A stretch of 64,000 nt of DNA from Reticulitermes lucifugus (GCA_026260175.1 JAKCWW010000395.1:41523-105522); one strand, 5' to 3'; counted from the first letter of the stretch, positions 23,998 to 34,044 are shown. Notes: generated by a model from the sequence alone, not told the origin. Program-made: numbers and translations.

Positions 23998-25130
23998 CAT
24001 CATCATATTGTAGTCTGTCTTACGACAGGTCCGTAGCCTCTTCCATAGAGAGTTCTCCACAGGGTGCGATCTAGTGCTTCCCCTTTCAATTTCCAGTACC
24101 TTCTCTTTTCCTTAAGGTCATCCAGTAGCTGCTTGCGTCTTCTCCCTCGTCTTCCCGTCATTTATATCCTTCCTTCTAACTTTCCTTCAATAACGTGTTT
24201 TAGAAGGCAGTCTCTACGCAAGATGTGACCAATCCAGTTAGCATCTCTTCTTTTTATTGTATGTAAGATATTCCTCTCCTCCTTGACTCTGTGTAACACT
24301 TCTTTCCTCATACGATCGGTCCAACTGATCTTCTCCGTTCTTCTCCAGTACCACATTTAAAAACATTCCAGGCACTTCTGATCTACTTTCCGAAATGTCC
24401 ACGTTTCAGCACCATACAAAGCTTTGCTCCAAATGTAGCATTTTAATAGTTTCTTCCTTAAATTTAAGTCCAGTTTGCTGGTGAAAAGAATGCTGCTTTT
24501 GCCATGGCAATTCTGGATTTAATTTCACGTGTACACCTTGCATCATTTGTTATCATGCTACCCAAATAATTGAAATATTCCAGATTCTCCAATTGCTTTT
24601 GATCTATCACAATTTGTATTGGGGATGGTTGCCTTGAGATTCTCATTACCTTAGCCTTTTCCACATTCATTTCCATTCCATAGTGTCTTCCAATTTCAAT
24701 TAGTCTATCAAGCATGCCCTGTAGCACATTTTCTTCCCTAGCCAGTAGCACAAGGTCATCTGCACATTTCACAGTGCGAATTATTTGTCCTCCTATTTTG
24801 AAGTCTCCAAACCCTTCAAGAGATTCCTTGGTAAGGTACTCACTGTATAAGTTGAACAGAATCGGCGACAAACAGCAACCTTGTCTAACTCCTCTTCCAA
24901 TCTTCACACTTCTCGTCTCCCCTTGGTCCAGTTTTATTTTGGCACTCTGTTCCATATACAATTTGCTGATCAATCTTTTTTCGTGCCACTCTATTCCAGT
25001 TTCCTTTAGCTGCATTAATTTTGTCCAGTTGACACAGTCAAATGTCTGCCCAGTCTATGAAGCAAGCACACAATTCCCCATCTATCACCAAGGTTCGTTC
25101 GTCTGCGTTATAAATACACAAATAGCTGAT
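23998..25130 (-). mobile_element. LINE family 2, 3' third with reverse-transcriptase domain
   Basis: On the minus strand the frame begins near 25130 with ERTLVIDGELCACFIDW, passes a frame break near 25050 and continues as LISKLYMEQSAKIKLDQGET, then GRGVRQGCCLSPILFNLYSE, then IRTVKCADDLVLLA. CADD stands where the catalytic YADD box belongs; the Tyr to Cys change would be expected to impair the enzyme. Next come YGMEMNVEKAKVMRIS and EYFNYLGSMITNDARCTREI. A small deletion around 24480 shifts the frame before SKLDLNLRKK. After more breaks the C-terminal MWYWRRTEKISWTDRM and HTIKRRDANWIGHILRR region follows. The 3' end near 23998 finishes in an ATGATG-type run. The clade is not assigned. Confidence 0.85.
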
Positions 25131-25246
25131 TGTCTTTAAACCAATAACAGGTTTTGATGTTACTCACTCCGTGCAAGGAGATGTTTTTCTTATTATAAAA
25201 TCAACCATTTGCACATATAAAATTTATATAATGATACAATATTTTG

Positions 25247-25285
25247 TCCTACAGGTTTTCGCGGTCAACCACCGCTTCAGAGAGT
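25247..25285 (-). ncRNA. Hammerhead-like motif, left arm of fold-back 1 (diverged)
   Basis: The minus strand reads CTGAA, a perfect 5-bp helix GCGGT / ACCGC with loop GGTTG, then GAAAA, CCTGTAGGA. The layout equals the other hammerhead candidates, but the first core block is incomplete, so this copy is probably inactive. Confidence 0.35.
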
Positions 25286-25876
25286 CACACCGATATTTAA
25301 AACCTGATATAATATAAGTATATATATATTTATATATAGAAAAATATACTTATGAATTATACGCCAACGGTGACACCTTACATTAACATTATTGATAAAA
25401 TATGATACATTTGTAGCGATAAAATACATTACATATTAGTAACATTACAGCCTTGTTAGGATATAAAATAGATCCAGGCTGTTAGCTCGTGCACCGTACA
25501 CTACAACGGATTGATAGAAATCACTAGATTTTCGTATGTCATTGAGAAAGAGAAATTTATCTAACAATTGGGACTCAACGATGCCTATGCAATTGTACCG
25601 CATTCTACATGACATGAATAGAGCTTGCATATCAGTGTGATACAACGTTTTTACTGCAGTTGTTTCATAAATTAAAATTAAGAAAATTTTCAATAAATAT
25701 TAATGAGTCAATGAGAAACACATAACAGTGTATTAGTATTAAGAATTTTAACTGCACATAAAATATCTAGATGTATTTTAATTCCTATCAAGGCTGTGAT
25801 AGTAGCCTACTATGATATAATGCATTTTTATCACTACAAATACACCATATTTTATTAGGTTTTAAATACTGCTGCT

Positions 25877-25926
25877 ACTGCCTGAATATGGCGGTCGACT
25901 GTCAAAACATGTAGGAGAAAATACTG
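25877..25926 (+). ncRNA. Hammerhead-like motif, right arm of fold-back 1 (diverged)
   Basis: CTGAATA at 25882-25888, a weak helix II GGCG / TGTC, AAAAC at 25914-25918 and ATGTAGGAG. It is the mirror of the left-arm motif and shares the surroundings ATGTAGGA and TGTATCATTATATA. Core positions deviate from CUGANGA and GAAAC, so this is a relic. Confidence 0.3.
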
Positions 25927-26000
25927 TATCATTATATATAGTTTACATGTGCAAATTTTGGTTTTGTAAGAAGAAAAATAAGAGGTGTTGTGCGAGAAGC

Positions 26001-27009
26001 ATGCAGAACACGTATGTCCTATCGTATGTATGTTACAGTATTTAAATTTGGTACATACAGTAACGGTGGTGCTTTTAAATTATTAATGAGGCCAGGCTTT
26101 TAGCCCTGAATTTGCAGTTAATCTCTGAGGGTGAAGTGAAGTAGGTAAGGATGTCTCTGTTGAAGTGCAAGTAGAGTAAGTAGCTGTACTTTGCAGGCTG
26201 CAGCATGAAGCAATTTAGCTGCACGAGCATGAATTTATAAGTGCCAACAAGAGTAATGTTTGCTGGTATCGTCAAAACAAGGCGCAAGTCTTGAACACTG
26301 GCAACAGCTGTGTTGCTGCACTGGTATGTGACTCTGTTTTCTTGCAGCATTTCAATACTGACACTGTCAATAATAACGTGCCGAACGAAATACTTGTACT
26401 TAAAAAACAAGTAGTAGTGGGAGGATTTATAAAATTGCTTAATGAGGGTGTCGTAATTTGTGTTCTGAAGGGAAGGTAAACTGAGTAGAGAGGGACGTAC
26501 GAACGCATAGGAATCCCTTCGTCGTTAAATAACAAGGGAAGGGATCAAATTGGCCTCTTACGTGGGACGATAACGTTAATCATTTGGAGCCTTAAGGGCG
26601 AGAAAAACGTCGGATGTATTAGTGTCTTGAACCTCATTTGCCTCACAAATTTATGTAAAGAATTATAAGAGAGGAAACTGAGTGGAAGTCGTCGCTTGTA
26701 ACAAGGGCCGCCGAATTTTGTTATAATTGCGAAATGCATAACTTAAGAATATAGTTTTGAGTCTTCCTAACTAGGTGTTAAATTTTGATTAATCTAAATC
26801 AGGAGGGCGGAAAGGAAAGCATGTAGCAACAACTCCTATCTCGGAAACGATCTCAGTATTAACTTGAATGCAAAGGTAAACCAATGAAACGTTTTGTAAT
26901 ATGGCCCTTCGCAGTTCCTTCCGGATACGTAACCGACTTCTAGCCAGCAGTCCGGCAAAACAAAGGAAATTCAATTTCACATTGCTGACACCGTGCATCT
27001 TCGTCATAT
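26001..27009. other. Unassigned, possibly a decayed host gene on the minus strand
   Basis: Three minus-strand frames lie close together (27007-26789, 26739-26545, 26535-26272 with 26410-26075). The first begins MHGVSNVKLNFLCFAGLL and ends in stops. Nothing here is recognised with confidence. A decayed chemoreceptor-like gene is one weak possibility based only on general appearance. Confidence 0.15.
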
Positions 27010-27089
27010 TAAATTAAATTTTTCAGACCAACTGATGCACCATTAAACCCACTTTCTATTGTAGCTTTATTAAAATTGTTAAAATTATA

Positions 27090-27127
27090 CCTCTACACGT
27101 GTGTCGATCCTCGGATCATCGTCAGGG
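27090..27127 (-). ncRNA. Hammerhead motif, left arm of fold-back 2
   Basis: Minus strand: CTGACGA (plus-strand 27119-27125), helix II GATC / GATC around CGAG, then GACAC in place of GAAAC, and the palindromic ACACGTGT-type helix III followed by A and GAGGT. Upstream ACCCC can partly pair with GAGGT as helix I. One core base differs from consensus. Confidence 0.35.
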
Positions 27128-27184
27128 GGTTGGACTATTCAAAATTATGTGACTGAAGCGACAGTAGCTTTCAAAAAAAAAACC

Positions 27185-27220
27185 CTGACGATGATCCGAG
27201 GATCGAAACACGTGTAGAGA
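27185..27220 (+). ncRNA. Hammerhead motif, right arm of fold-back 2
   Basis: CTGACGA at 27185-27191, helix II GATC / GATC (27193-27196 with 27201-27204, loop CGAG), GAAAC at 27205-27209, and helix III as the palindrome ACACGTGT, then A and GAG. Both core blocks match consensus; helix I is not well formed because the upstream bases are an A run. Confidence 0.4.
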
Positions 27221-27300
27221 TATAATTTTAACAATTTTAATAAAGCTACAATTGAAAGTGGGTTTAATGGTGCATCAGTTGGTCTGAAAAATGTAATTTA

Positions 27301-27866
27301 AAGGAAATTCAAATCCCCTAGTACTCCCTGACATATGTACTGGTTTTTATTAATGATAACATGCAAAAATATCTAACCCATTTACTACAAAATTACTTTG
27401 GTTCTGAAATTAAAGAAAAAATTAGGATAAAGCATATGTTTTCTTAACCCCAAATTCATTTTGAATGCGTGGGGATGCAAATTCGTCGCATTTTCCTGGT
27501 TTCACGTACTTCCAAAAATGGTTGTTGGGATTGTTCCCTTGTTATATCATCTACTGGATATTGTTTGGTCTATATGGATTGTATCTTTCCAGTCTTTGTC
27601 TGCTGTCATGACAATCGTCAGCGAATTTTATGGGCTGTGGGCTTGATCCTTCTATTGCCTGGACGCTCCGAAAATCCGACAGATGATCCTAGCACAGATG
27701 TACCTCCGAAAACTTTCACAGGCTCAATATCTATGGGACGAAGATCTGGTCTACCGGAATTGCTTAGGCGTCTAAGTGGGGCAAATATTTAGTTATCTTG
27801 CTTTTGTCTACCTCGAGTTATGTTTTATGGATCGTAATTTTGGAATGGGAATATAGATACAACCAG
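27301..27866. other. No gene recognised
   Basis: Overlapping plus-strand frames at 27461-27792 have a proline/serine-rich end (NPTDDPSTDVPPKTFTGS) that I do not recognise. They may be part of the LINE that follows or chance. Confidence 0.3.
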
Positions 27867-28282
27867 AATTTTGCCCGTTATGTTGTATGGGCTTCAAAGT
27901 AGAACTTTCCCGTTAAGGGAATGACGTAGGCTGGGAGTGTGTGCTCAGGACGATTTTTGGCCAAAGAGGAAGGAAGTAAAAGGAGAGTGGATAAAATTTC
28001 ATAATGATGAACTTCTTGATTTGTACTTCTCGCCAGAAACGATTTGCGTCATATAGGGCTTTGGTAGGGAAACCTGATGTGAAAATAGATATTAAAACAT
28101 GTATTAAAGAAATAGAATATGAAAACATGGGCTGAACTAATCTGGCTTAGGACAGGGACAAGTTGCGTGCGGATCGTTGTGAACACGGGGGGTGAACCTT
28201 CGGGTACCGTAAAATGCGAGGAATTTATTGACTGGCTGAGGATTTCTTATCATCTCAAGGAATATGGTCCGTGGAGTTAGTG
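27867..28282 (+). mobile_element. LINE family 1, decayed 3' fragment
   Basis: Remnants read PVMLYGLQSR, then KRKEVKGEWIKFHNDELLDL, then YFSPETI. These match the C-terminal region seen at 10744. A deletion then removes the MRWAGHVARM part. The 3' tail has GTGAACCTTCGGGTACCG, AATTTATTGACTGGCTGA and ends near GGTCCGTGGAGTTAGT. Much more diverged than the copy at 10741. Confidence 0.65.
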
Positions 28283-28534
28283 TCAAAATGGGGTGCTGCA
28301 GATATGGGACATAGATTTATATGGTCGGCCTTTAATAAGTTCCACACTGGTAACAATTTTCAAATCAACGTTTTGTTCCATTTTTAGTGTGGCTGATATT
28401 TTAAGAAGTTTATGTTGGAATCCTGTCAGGTTCCTCATATGGCCGTGGCCTGCAGTAGCCCAAAACGGTGCACAGCACAATATGAAGTGTGAATAAGGTG
28501 TTGTACGAAGTACTGAGAGTAACGTCGTAAATTA

Positions 28535-29035
28535 TACAGGGTGTTTCAGGGAGAATGTGTCATTCTTAGGGAGCACGTTCCTTAGGTTGAATTATATTGA
28601 TATAACCGAAAGCACCTATATCCGAAGTTGAACTACTACGTAGATAATGGCGAGAGAATTTTAAAGAATGAGAGCTTTTGTACCTTTATTGATTACAAAA
28701 TACGTATTATAACTAGGGGGAATTTGCAGTTTCTCTAATATTAACATCTGTATTTAACATCTGAGTGACATAGAGACGTTTATTAAGTAACAAAACTCGC
28801 ACAAGTTTAATAAAAGTTGTCCTGAGTGTTCCAAGTACTTTACACAGCACACGCGCTGCATGAGTTGGCTGTTGGATCAAGGACAGACCTGTGCAGTGTA
28901 TGGATAACACACCATGTTAAACAGGTACATTACGTGGAGCCGTAAGAATACCACAATTTTCTGACGTCAATATCTCCTCAATCGTTCAATGTCGTATATA
29001 GGCAAGTTTGGTTATATCGATGTAATTTAACTAAC
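28535..29035. mobile_element. TACAG-ended MITE, copy 2 (right end missing)
   Basis: Starts TACAGGGTGTTTCAGGGAG after TTA. It matches copy 1 at 6795 along its length: TTATTGATTACAAAATACG, GTCCTGAGTGTTCCAAGTAC, TGTGCAGTGTATGG, GGTTATATCGATGTAATTTA. It stops about 50 bases before the expected right end, next to an antisense LINE tail. In this copy the site of the LINE insertion of copy 1 is uninterrupted (TTGGCTGTTGGATCAAGGAC). Confidence 0.75.
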
Positions 29036-29046
29036 CCCACGGTACT

Positions 29047-29690
29047 AAGTAACTAACTATATGCAGTAGATGCTGACAATTCCTCAGCTAGTCACAGAAT
29101 CCCCCAATCTGTGGGAATCACATACTTATTACCGTGTGCACACGATTCTGCTGCTAGCCTTTATGATGAACCGGATGAATCTAGTGCAAACCCACCCATC
29201 CTGTTCCCTTAAGATCCATTTTAATCTTCTCCCATAAACTTCTACGTCTTCAGTCTCTTTGCAATGAGGGCCGTGCCATGGCTCAGGCGGTTAGTCGCCG
29301 GTCTTCCACCGCGGAGGCTCGGGTTCGATCCCGAGTCAGTCCATGTGGGGATTGTGGTGGACAAAATGGCACCGGGACAGGTTTTTCCCCGAGTATTTCG
29401 GTTTTACCCTGTCAATTTCATTCCACCTTTGCTCCATTACTTGGAAAAATAAAAAAAACTGATCGTCTTTCTCTTCATCACAGGGTTACACAATAAGCCT
29501 TAAGGCTGCGGTGCGTCCGTAGCATCTGCAGCGGGGCCCATCTCCACAAAAAAAAACCCTGTATGAAATTTATTCTGTCCTCCATACGTGCTGCATGCCC
29601 CGTCCATCTCATCTTCCTTGATTTTGTCACTCTAAAATAGACACCGAGATAAAGTTCGTCTAAATAATAATTTAAATTTTTCATTTTTAC
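29047..29690 (-). mobile_element. LINE family 1 fragment, split by a SINE A insertion
   Basis: Two antisense pieces in the right order. 29557-29690 gives SRKMRWTGHAARMEDR on the minus strand. 29047-29268 gives the following WED/KMDL region, the TGACTAGCTGAGG-type tail and a TAACTAAC end. The SINE at 29269-29556 lies between them. LINE insertion therefore predates the SINE. Confidence 0.65.
29269..29556 (+). mobile_element. SINE family A, full length
   Basis: Head GGCCGTGCCATGGCTCAGGC with both internal boxes, body CCCGAGTATTTCGGTTTTAC and CTCCATTACTTGGAAAAATA, long tail variant with GCGTCCGTAGCATCTGC, then an A run. It sits inside the antisense LINE fragment. A possible diverged duplication (CTTTGCAATGA on the left, CCCTGTATGA on the right) is weak. 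Confidence 0.85.
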
Positions 29691-29904
29691 CTTACAAAAA
29701 GCATTGCGTATCCATTACAAAGATCAAGTTTGTAATGCTCGTTAGAGAAATAATTTGAGTTCATTCTGAAAAAAAAAGTAAAATCATAAATACATTGATG
29801 GAAGAAAATGCAGCGTTGCTTATTGTTACAGCAGGTGGTATATATAGTAAACACTATCCTCTAAATGGCTAATAAAGTTAGAAGAAATCTTCTTGCAGCA
29901 GAAT

Positions 29905-30020
29905 GTTAAGCTTTGGCTTGGGTTCAGTTGGCTAAAGATAGGGTCCAGTGACGGATTTCTGTGACGGGGCTAACGAAACTTCGGTTTCAATGGATTATGG
30001 GGAATTAACTGTCTAACATA
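29905..30020 (+). mobile_element. LINE family 1, 3' tail remnant
   Basis: Decayed match to the WIxLAQDRxRWRAxVNAxMNL codons (TTGGCTAAAGATAGGGTCC) and to the tail (CGAAACTTCGGTTTC, GGGGAATTAACTGTCTA). Short and diverged. Confidence 0.45.
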
Positions 30021-31150
30021 AACAATATTGACTTCTCAGGGACGCAGTTGGATGCCGATTTGTGTTCGCTTCTTCTTCTCCTTTCTCTTCTTTTTGACGT
30101 TTGCATTTTGCTGCTGTATATTACTGTGTATTTGCAGCTATCAACAAATGTTACCCCAGTTCACCAGTCAGACAAAAATATACTCGAATGACATTTTGCC
30201 ACAAGCCAAACCGCTTCTACCAACGTCGTAGTAAATGCTCCGTACTGGTTCAGTTGGCGTAACGTAAAATAAAAGATGTAAGGTATTCTTTCTTATCGTG
30301 ATAAAGATAAATTATTATTATTATTAAGTCTAAATTTTATTATTTGATATTCGTGGAGACTTTGCAAAAACGTAGCGAGATGTGACATCAGCGAATGTAT
30401 TCAAAGACTTCTCCATATCAATTTTTCATTCGTAATTGACAAACGGATGAGTACATTTATTGAGTTCTGTGTTGTATTTGGTTTCTCTGTCATGCTACTC
30501 TAAAGATTTTGTCAGCCATGCTACCGAAGTTTCTGAACGCATGTCAGTACTGTAGGCGTGACAAACGGTTAGCCTGTTAAAGTCGATTATCCTTGTTTCT
30601 TTATAAATCCTGCATGAACATTGTCATGTAACCCGCTGCACATGTGGCGCTGCAGTGAAATAGTGACAGATAATTAATTTTCTCCTGTCATGTGTCGGAG
30701 TTCCGTTAGGCAGAGTGGTCCGTTCCATCGACGTCATACACAATGTGGGTTTGTGGGAATCTGAACCGATCACTTCAAATTTCCGAAGCTAGAATTTAAC
30801 TCAACGAAATTCTATTTATAATGGTAACGCCTGAATATTAAATGTGTGCATGACCAAATACTGATCTTGTTCATATGTTACAATGAAGGAAGTAATAATG
30901 AACCCCATCCTAGTACATTTTTAAGGAAATCAAATACAGTGCGTACGTCAATGCACAACCCCACCAACCGGTTCACTGATTTTTAAGAAATTTAGAATGA
31001 ATGTATTTAATGCAACCCAAACACCGCCTTTCCAGAGTTTCTACGATAACTTATAAAAACATGGCAGAAGCGCGAGCTTGTGCCTTACACGATTGTCACT
31101 AGCACGACTTACATTAAGGTACAAAATTACGTGAGGTAATAAATATTTCG
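30021..31150. other. No gene recognised
   Basis: AT-rich with a TTA run at about 30312-30326; chance frames only. Confidence 0.4.
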
Positions 31151-31370
31151 CTTCCTGGGATTGTGGGTTCGAATCCCGCCGGGGACATGGATGTCTGTCT
31201 CTTATGAGTGTTGTGTGTTGTCAGGTAGAGGTCTCTGCGACGGGCTGGTCACTCATCCAGATGGGACCTACCGAGTGAGATGTGTCTAAAGTGTCTGATC
31301 GCGAAACTTCGGAAAAAAAATGAGGAGGCCTAGGCCCCCTAGGGGCTGTTGAGCCATAGGAAAAAAATAG
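31151..31370 (+). mobile_element. SINE family C, 5'-truncated
   Basis: Begins in the tRNA-like head at CTTCCTGGGATTGTGG with B box GGTTCGAATCC. Continues through GGGGACATGGATGTCTGTCT and TGTTGTCAGGTAGAGGTCTC, and ends GAGCCATAGG with an A run. The second copy is at 39722. Confidence 0.65.
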
Positions 31371-31512
31371 ATGTTTTGAAAACGTATATGCTTAGTGGAA
31401 GTAACATCTTTTTTCAGAATGAAGAATAACGACACAGAAGCAGTTTAAAATTTTTGGTTTAGCTTACAGTTGGGTGGCGATAACTAACTAGTAATTGTAA
31501 CTAGGAATGTGA

Positions 31513-31792
31513 GTGTGTCGCGATAGCTCAGTCGTTATAGGACTCGCTACGGGATGGACGGTCCGGGGATCGAATTCCTGTGGGGGCGAATTTTCCGCAT
31601 CCATCCACACTGGCCCTGGGGCCCAACTAGCCTCCTATACAATGGGTACCTGGTTATCCACGGGAATAAAGCGACCAGGGCGTGGCATTAACACCCACCT
31701 CCATCAAACGCCGAGGTTAAAGAATGAGTAGACTGTATCTCTACTCCCCCTTTGTGCCTTCATGGCAGGTTATAGCGTGAACTTTACCTTTG
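31513..31792 (+). mobile_element. SINE family B, full length, with 12-bp duplication
   Basis: tRNA-like head CGCGATAGCTCAGTCG (A box) and GGGATCGAATTCC (B box), followed by the family B body CACTGGCCC, CAATGGGTACCTGG, AAGCGACCAGGGCGTGG, CCGAGGTTAAAGAATGAG and the end GCGTGAACTTTACCTTTG. CTAGGAATGTGA occurs exactly at 31501-31512 and 31793-31804. This is the best reference copy of family B here. Confidence 0.9.
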
Positions 31793-32439
31793 CTAGGAAT
31801 GTGAAATCTGGGACGGAGATGGATCATAAACATGTTTGCGTATTGTGTATAAAATGTTGTTTGACAGTCAGATATATAAATACGTATATGTTTTTATTTA
31901 TAATCTGACAGTTTTGCTCCACAAATACACCCAGACCGTAAATTTTAGAAGTGAAATTTTAATAAGCAGAAGTTAATGGAGGGTTTATAATTGATGTACT
32001 GCGTGTGATGTTTAGGTCCGTATTTGTTATTAAATATATGAATATTTTATACTAGTCGAAAACTGTGAAGAAAGCAAGTGATATTTTCATGTCTATGTAA
32101 TAATAATGTTGTGTTCATCAGGCAGAGTATTTGAGTGAGGTGTGATGCACAACTGGATGCTACAATGTATAATTGATTGAGGGTGTTAAGATTGTTTTGA
32201 ACCTTAGAGAGACGCAGTAGAAGAGAAAAGGGGAAAGTCACATATAGAAAATCTCTACAATATTTGCACTAGGGCGATCAAAAACAATATGACGAAATAT
32301 TAACTGCAGTACGCATAGGGAAAATGAGAAACTTGTACAAGGTTTTATTCGGAAAATGAGGGAAAAGCACCATTTGTAAGACGTAGGAGCACCTGTGAAG
32401 GTAATATTTAAGTGTATATGAAACGAAAAACATGTGAGC

Positions 32440-32592
32440 ATATGGATTGGTTTCATCTGGCTTGGGATAGGGGTCAGTGGTGGGCTCTTGTGAACCTGGT
32501 AAGAAACGTGCGAAATCGGTAAAGGTACGGATTTTTTTTTAATAACTGAACTATGTTAGCTTTCCTAGGAAGACTCTGCTCCTAGGCACTGG
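32440..32592 (+). mobile_element. LINE family 1, 3' tail remnant
   Basis: TTGGTTTCATCTGGCTTGGG and GGTGGGCTCTTGTGAACC correspond to the last codons of the LINE protein. The tail ATGTTAGCTTTCCTAGGAAG and ACTCTGCTCCTAGG corresponds to its 3' end. A T run interrupts the usual GGAATTTCTTGACTAGC part. Confidence 0.5.
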
Positions 32593-32647
32593 TTACTATT
32601 CTGTTGCTGTGTAACCGAACTTGCCATCACGTTTATTCCCATAGCGC

Positions 32648-32681
32648 GTCTCTCTCTCTCTCTGTCTCTCTCTCTCTCTGG
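32648..32681. repeat. CT microsatellite
   Basis: TCTC run with one TG interruption. Confidence 0.9.
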
Positions 32682-32984
32682 AGAGGTAAAACCAAAGTTA
32701 ACCAAGCTTGAGCCCTTTACGACAGCGTTAAACAGGGACCTGGCCGAACGGAGTCGAGAATCTATCGACAGAGAACTCGAGCAAGTTACTGGCCTTCCTT
32801 GCAAGTGAAAAAGACCAATGAACTCTATGAGAACCTGAATTCATTACTAGCATGGATTCCTTCCTTAGGAATAGCAGTTTGTCTAATTTTACGAAACGTT
32901 TGAATTTTGTAACGTTCAAGGCCAAACCAATATATTTTATTTTAATGTCATACAAAAAGTAACAACAGCATGGCGAATAAGCAA

Positions 32985-33160
32985 AATTTTTTTTTTTCGT
33001 TTGTGATGAAGGGCCCTCGCACCACAGCTTTAAGGCTTTTTGTGCAACCCCATGATGATGATAGATGAATGAGCAGTTTTTTACCAACTTTTTACAATTA
33101 ATGGAGCACCAGTGGAATGAAATCGACAGGGGAAAACCGACAATACGCAAATTACTTAGT
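32985..33160 (-). mobile_element. SINE family A, 5'-truncated, short tail variant
   Basis: The minus strand reads TCGGTTTTCCCCTGTCGATT, CACTGGTGCTCCATTAATTG, GGTTGCACAAAAAGCCTTAA and GGTGCGAGGGCCCTTCATCA, then an A run. It lacks the about 20-base GTCCGTAGCATCTGCTGCGG segment of the long variant, as does the copy at 37941. Confidence 0.7.
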
Positions 33161-33935
33161 AGGAAGCGAGAAGCGGGCACTTAATTTGAAGTAGTTATGG
33201 CATTATTTATTCGAGAGATATGCAGATATTTTAAGGTAATCCTATAGAATGCAAAATGAAAAACGGCCGTCGTTCGCATAGTTTCTTCAGTATTCGGTGT
33301 TACGTTGACTACTGAAATTCGTAAGCGGTGTCCTATTATGTTTGCAGTCATTTCTGGTCAGTCTGTGCTTCGCGCTCTTCTGCATTCCACCTTTCCCGCC
33401 AGTTCCTTGCGTGACTTTGTAGCCAGTCCGGACGCTTGCTCAGTGTTTGTAATCAGAACTTCAAGTGCAGGTCGTCATGGGCTTTTGGCCTCCCCTAGGT
33501 TTCTTTGCCGAAAGGTAAGTGATGCTTTTCTAAATTCTGTCCGAGTTCCGTTTTTAAATTCCCTTTGTGTTTCACTGCGTCCACACCGAGCGTTGTACAA
33601 GTGCTAGGGTCCTTTGACCATAGCTCGTGATTTCTCTCACTTTGTTTTTGTCATTTTGTAAAGTCTCTCACGTTAAAGCGATGTTTGAAAACAGCTTACT
33701 AGGGGGAATTTTTGGACCTAAGTTAGGGGGGAAAGGACGTAGAAGATGGAGAAATGTGCAGAATTAGTTGCTTTATGGTGTATACTCGCCGACGTACTGT
33801 ATTGCAAGGCCGATAAAATGAAGATTATATGGGTGATGTATTCAACACACATGGGGGAGCAGGGAAATCCATGCGCTGTTTTGTTAGGTAATTGAATAAA
33901 ATTGATTGCTTGTAAGACCTAAGTGCAGATGGGAA
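33161..33935. other. No gene recognised
   Basis: A 100-codon plus-strand frame (33305-33607) is slightly GC-rich but unrecognised. Nothing else seen. Confidence 0.35.
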
Positions 33936-34017
33936 TACAGGGTATACACAAAAGAATGGTGCGGTTTCAATAGTTTTCACTATTGAAACCGCACCATTCT
34001 TTTGTGTACACCCTGTA
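33936..34017. mobile_element. 82-bp hairpin MITE, copy 2
   Basis: Arms 33936-33974 and 33979-34017 are reverse complements over 39 bases with one mismatch, with loop TTTC. The ends are TACAGGGTAT and GTACACCCTGTA, flanked by TA-rich sequence. Same length, loop size and core (AGAATGGTGCGGTTTCAA) as the copy at 15742. The innermost arm differs from copy 1 by a paired change (AACAGT to AATAGT on one side, ACTGTT to ACTATT on the other). Confidence 0.9.
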
Positions 34018-34044
34018 TAATATTAAATGTGATGTTAAAGAAAG

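Larger units (their letters stand above)
25165..26000. mobile_element. Fold-back element 1 with hammerhead-like motifs in both arms
   Basis: The outer left arm (25165 to about 25300) is the reverse complement of the outer right arm (about 25860-26000). Shared blocks are TGTATCATTATATA, TGTGCAAAT and AGGTTTTAAATA. Further in, TGTAGCGATAAAATACATTA and ACAGCCTTG at about 25410-25465 match the complement at about 25780-25850. About 300 central bases are unpaired. Each arm has a diverged hammerhead-like core pointing outward. No protein is encoded. Confidence 0.7.
27010..27300. mobile_element. Fold-back element 2 with hammerhead motifs in both arms
   Basis: Arms 27010-27127 and 27183-27300 are reverse complements over 118 bases with only about four mismatches. 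The loop of 55 bases ends in an A run. Each arm carries the hammerhead-like block on the outward-facing strand. The high arm identity suggests a young element or repeated arm correction. No coding potential and no clear target-site duplication. Confidence 0.9.

Noticed and set aside
24714-25139. 141-codon plus-strand frame
   Set aside because: Antisense shadow of the LINE reverse transcriptase.
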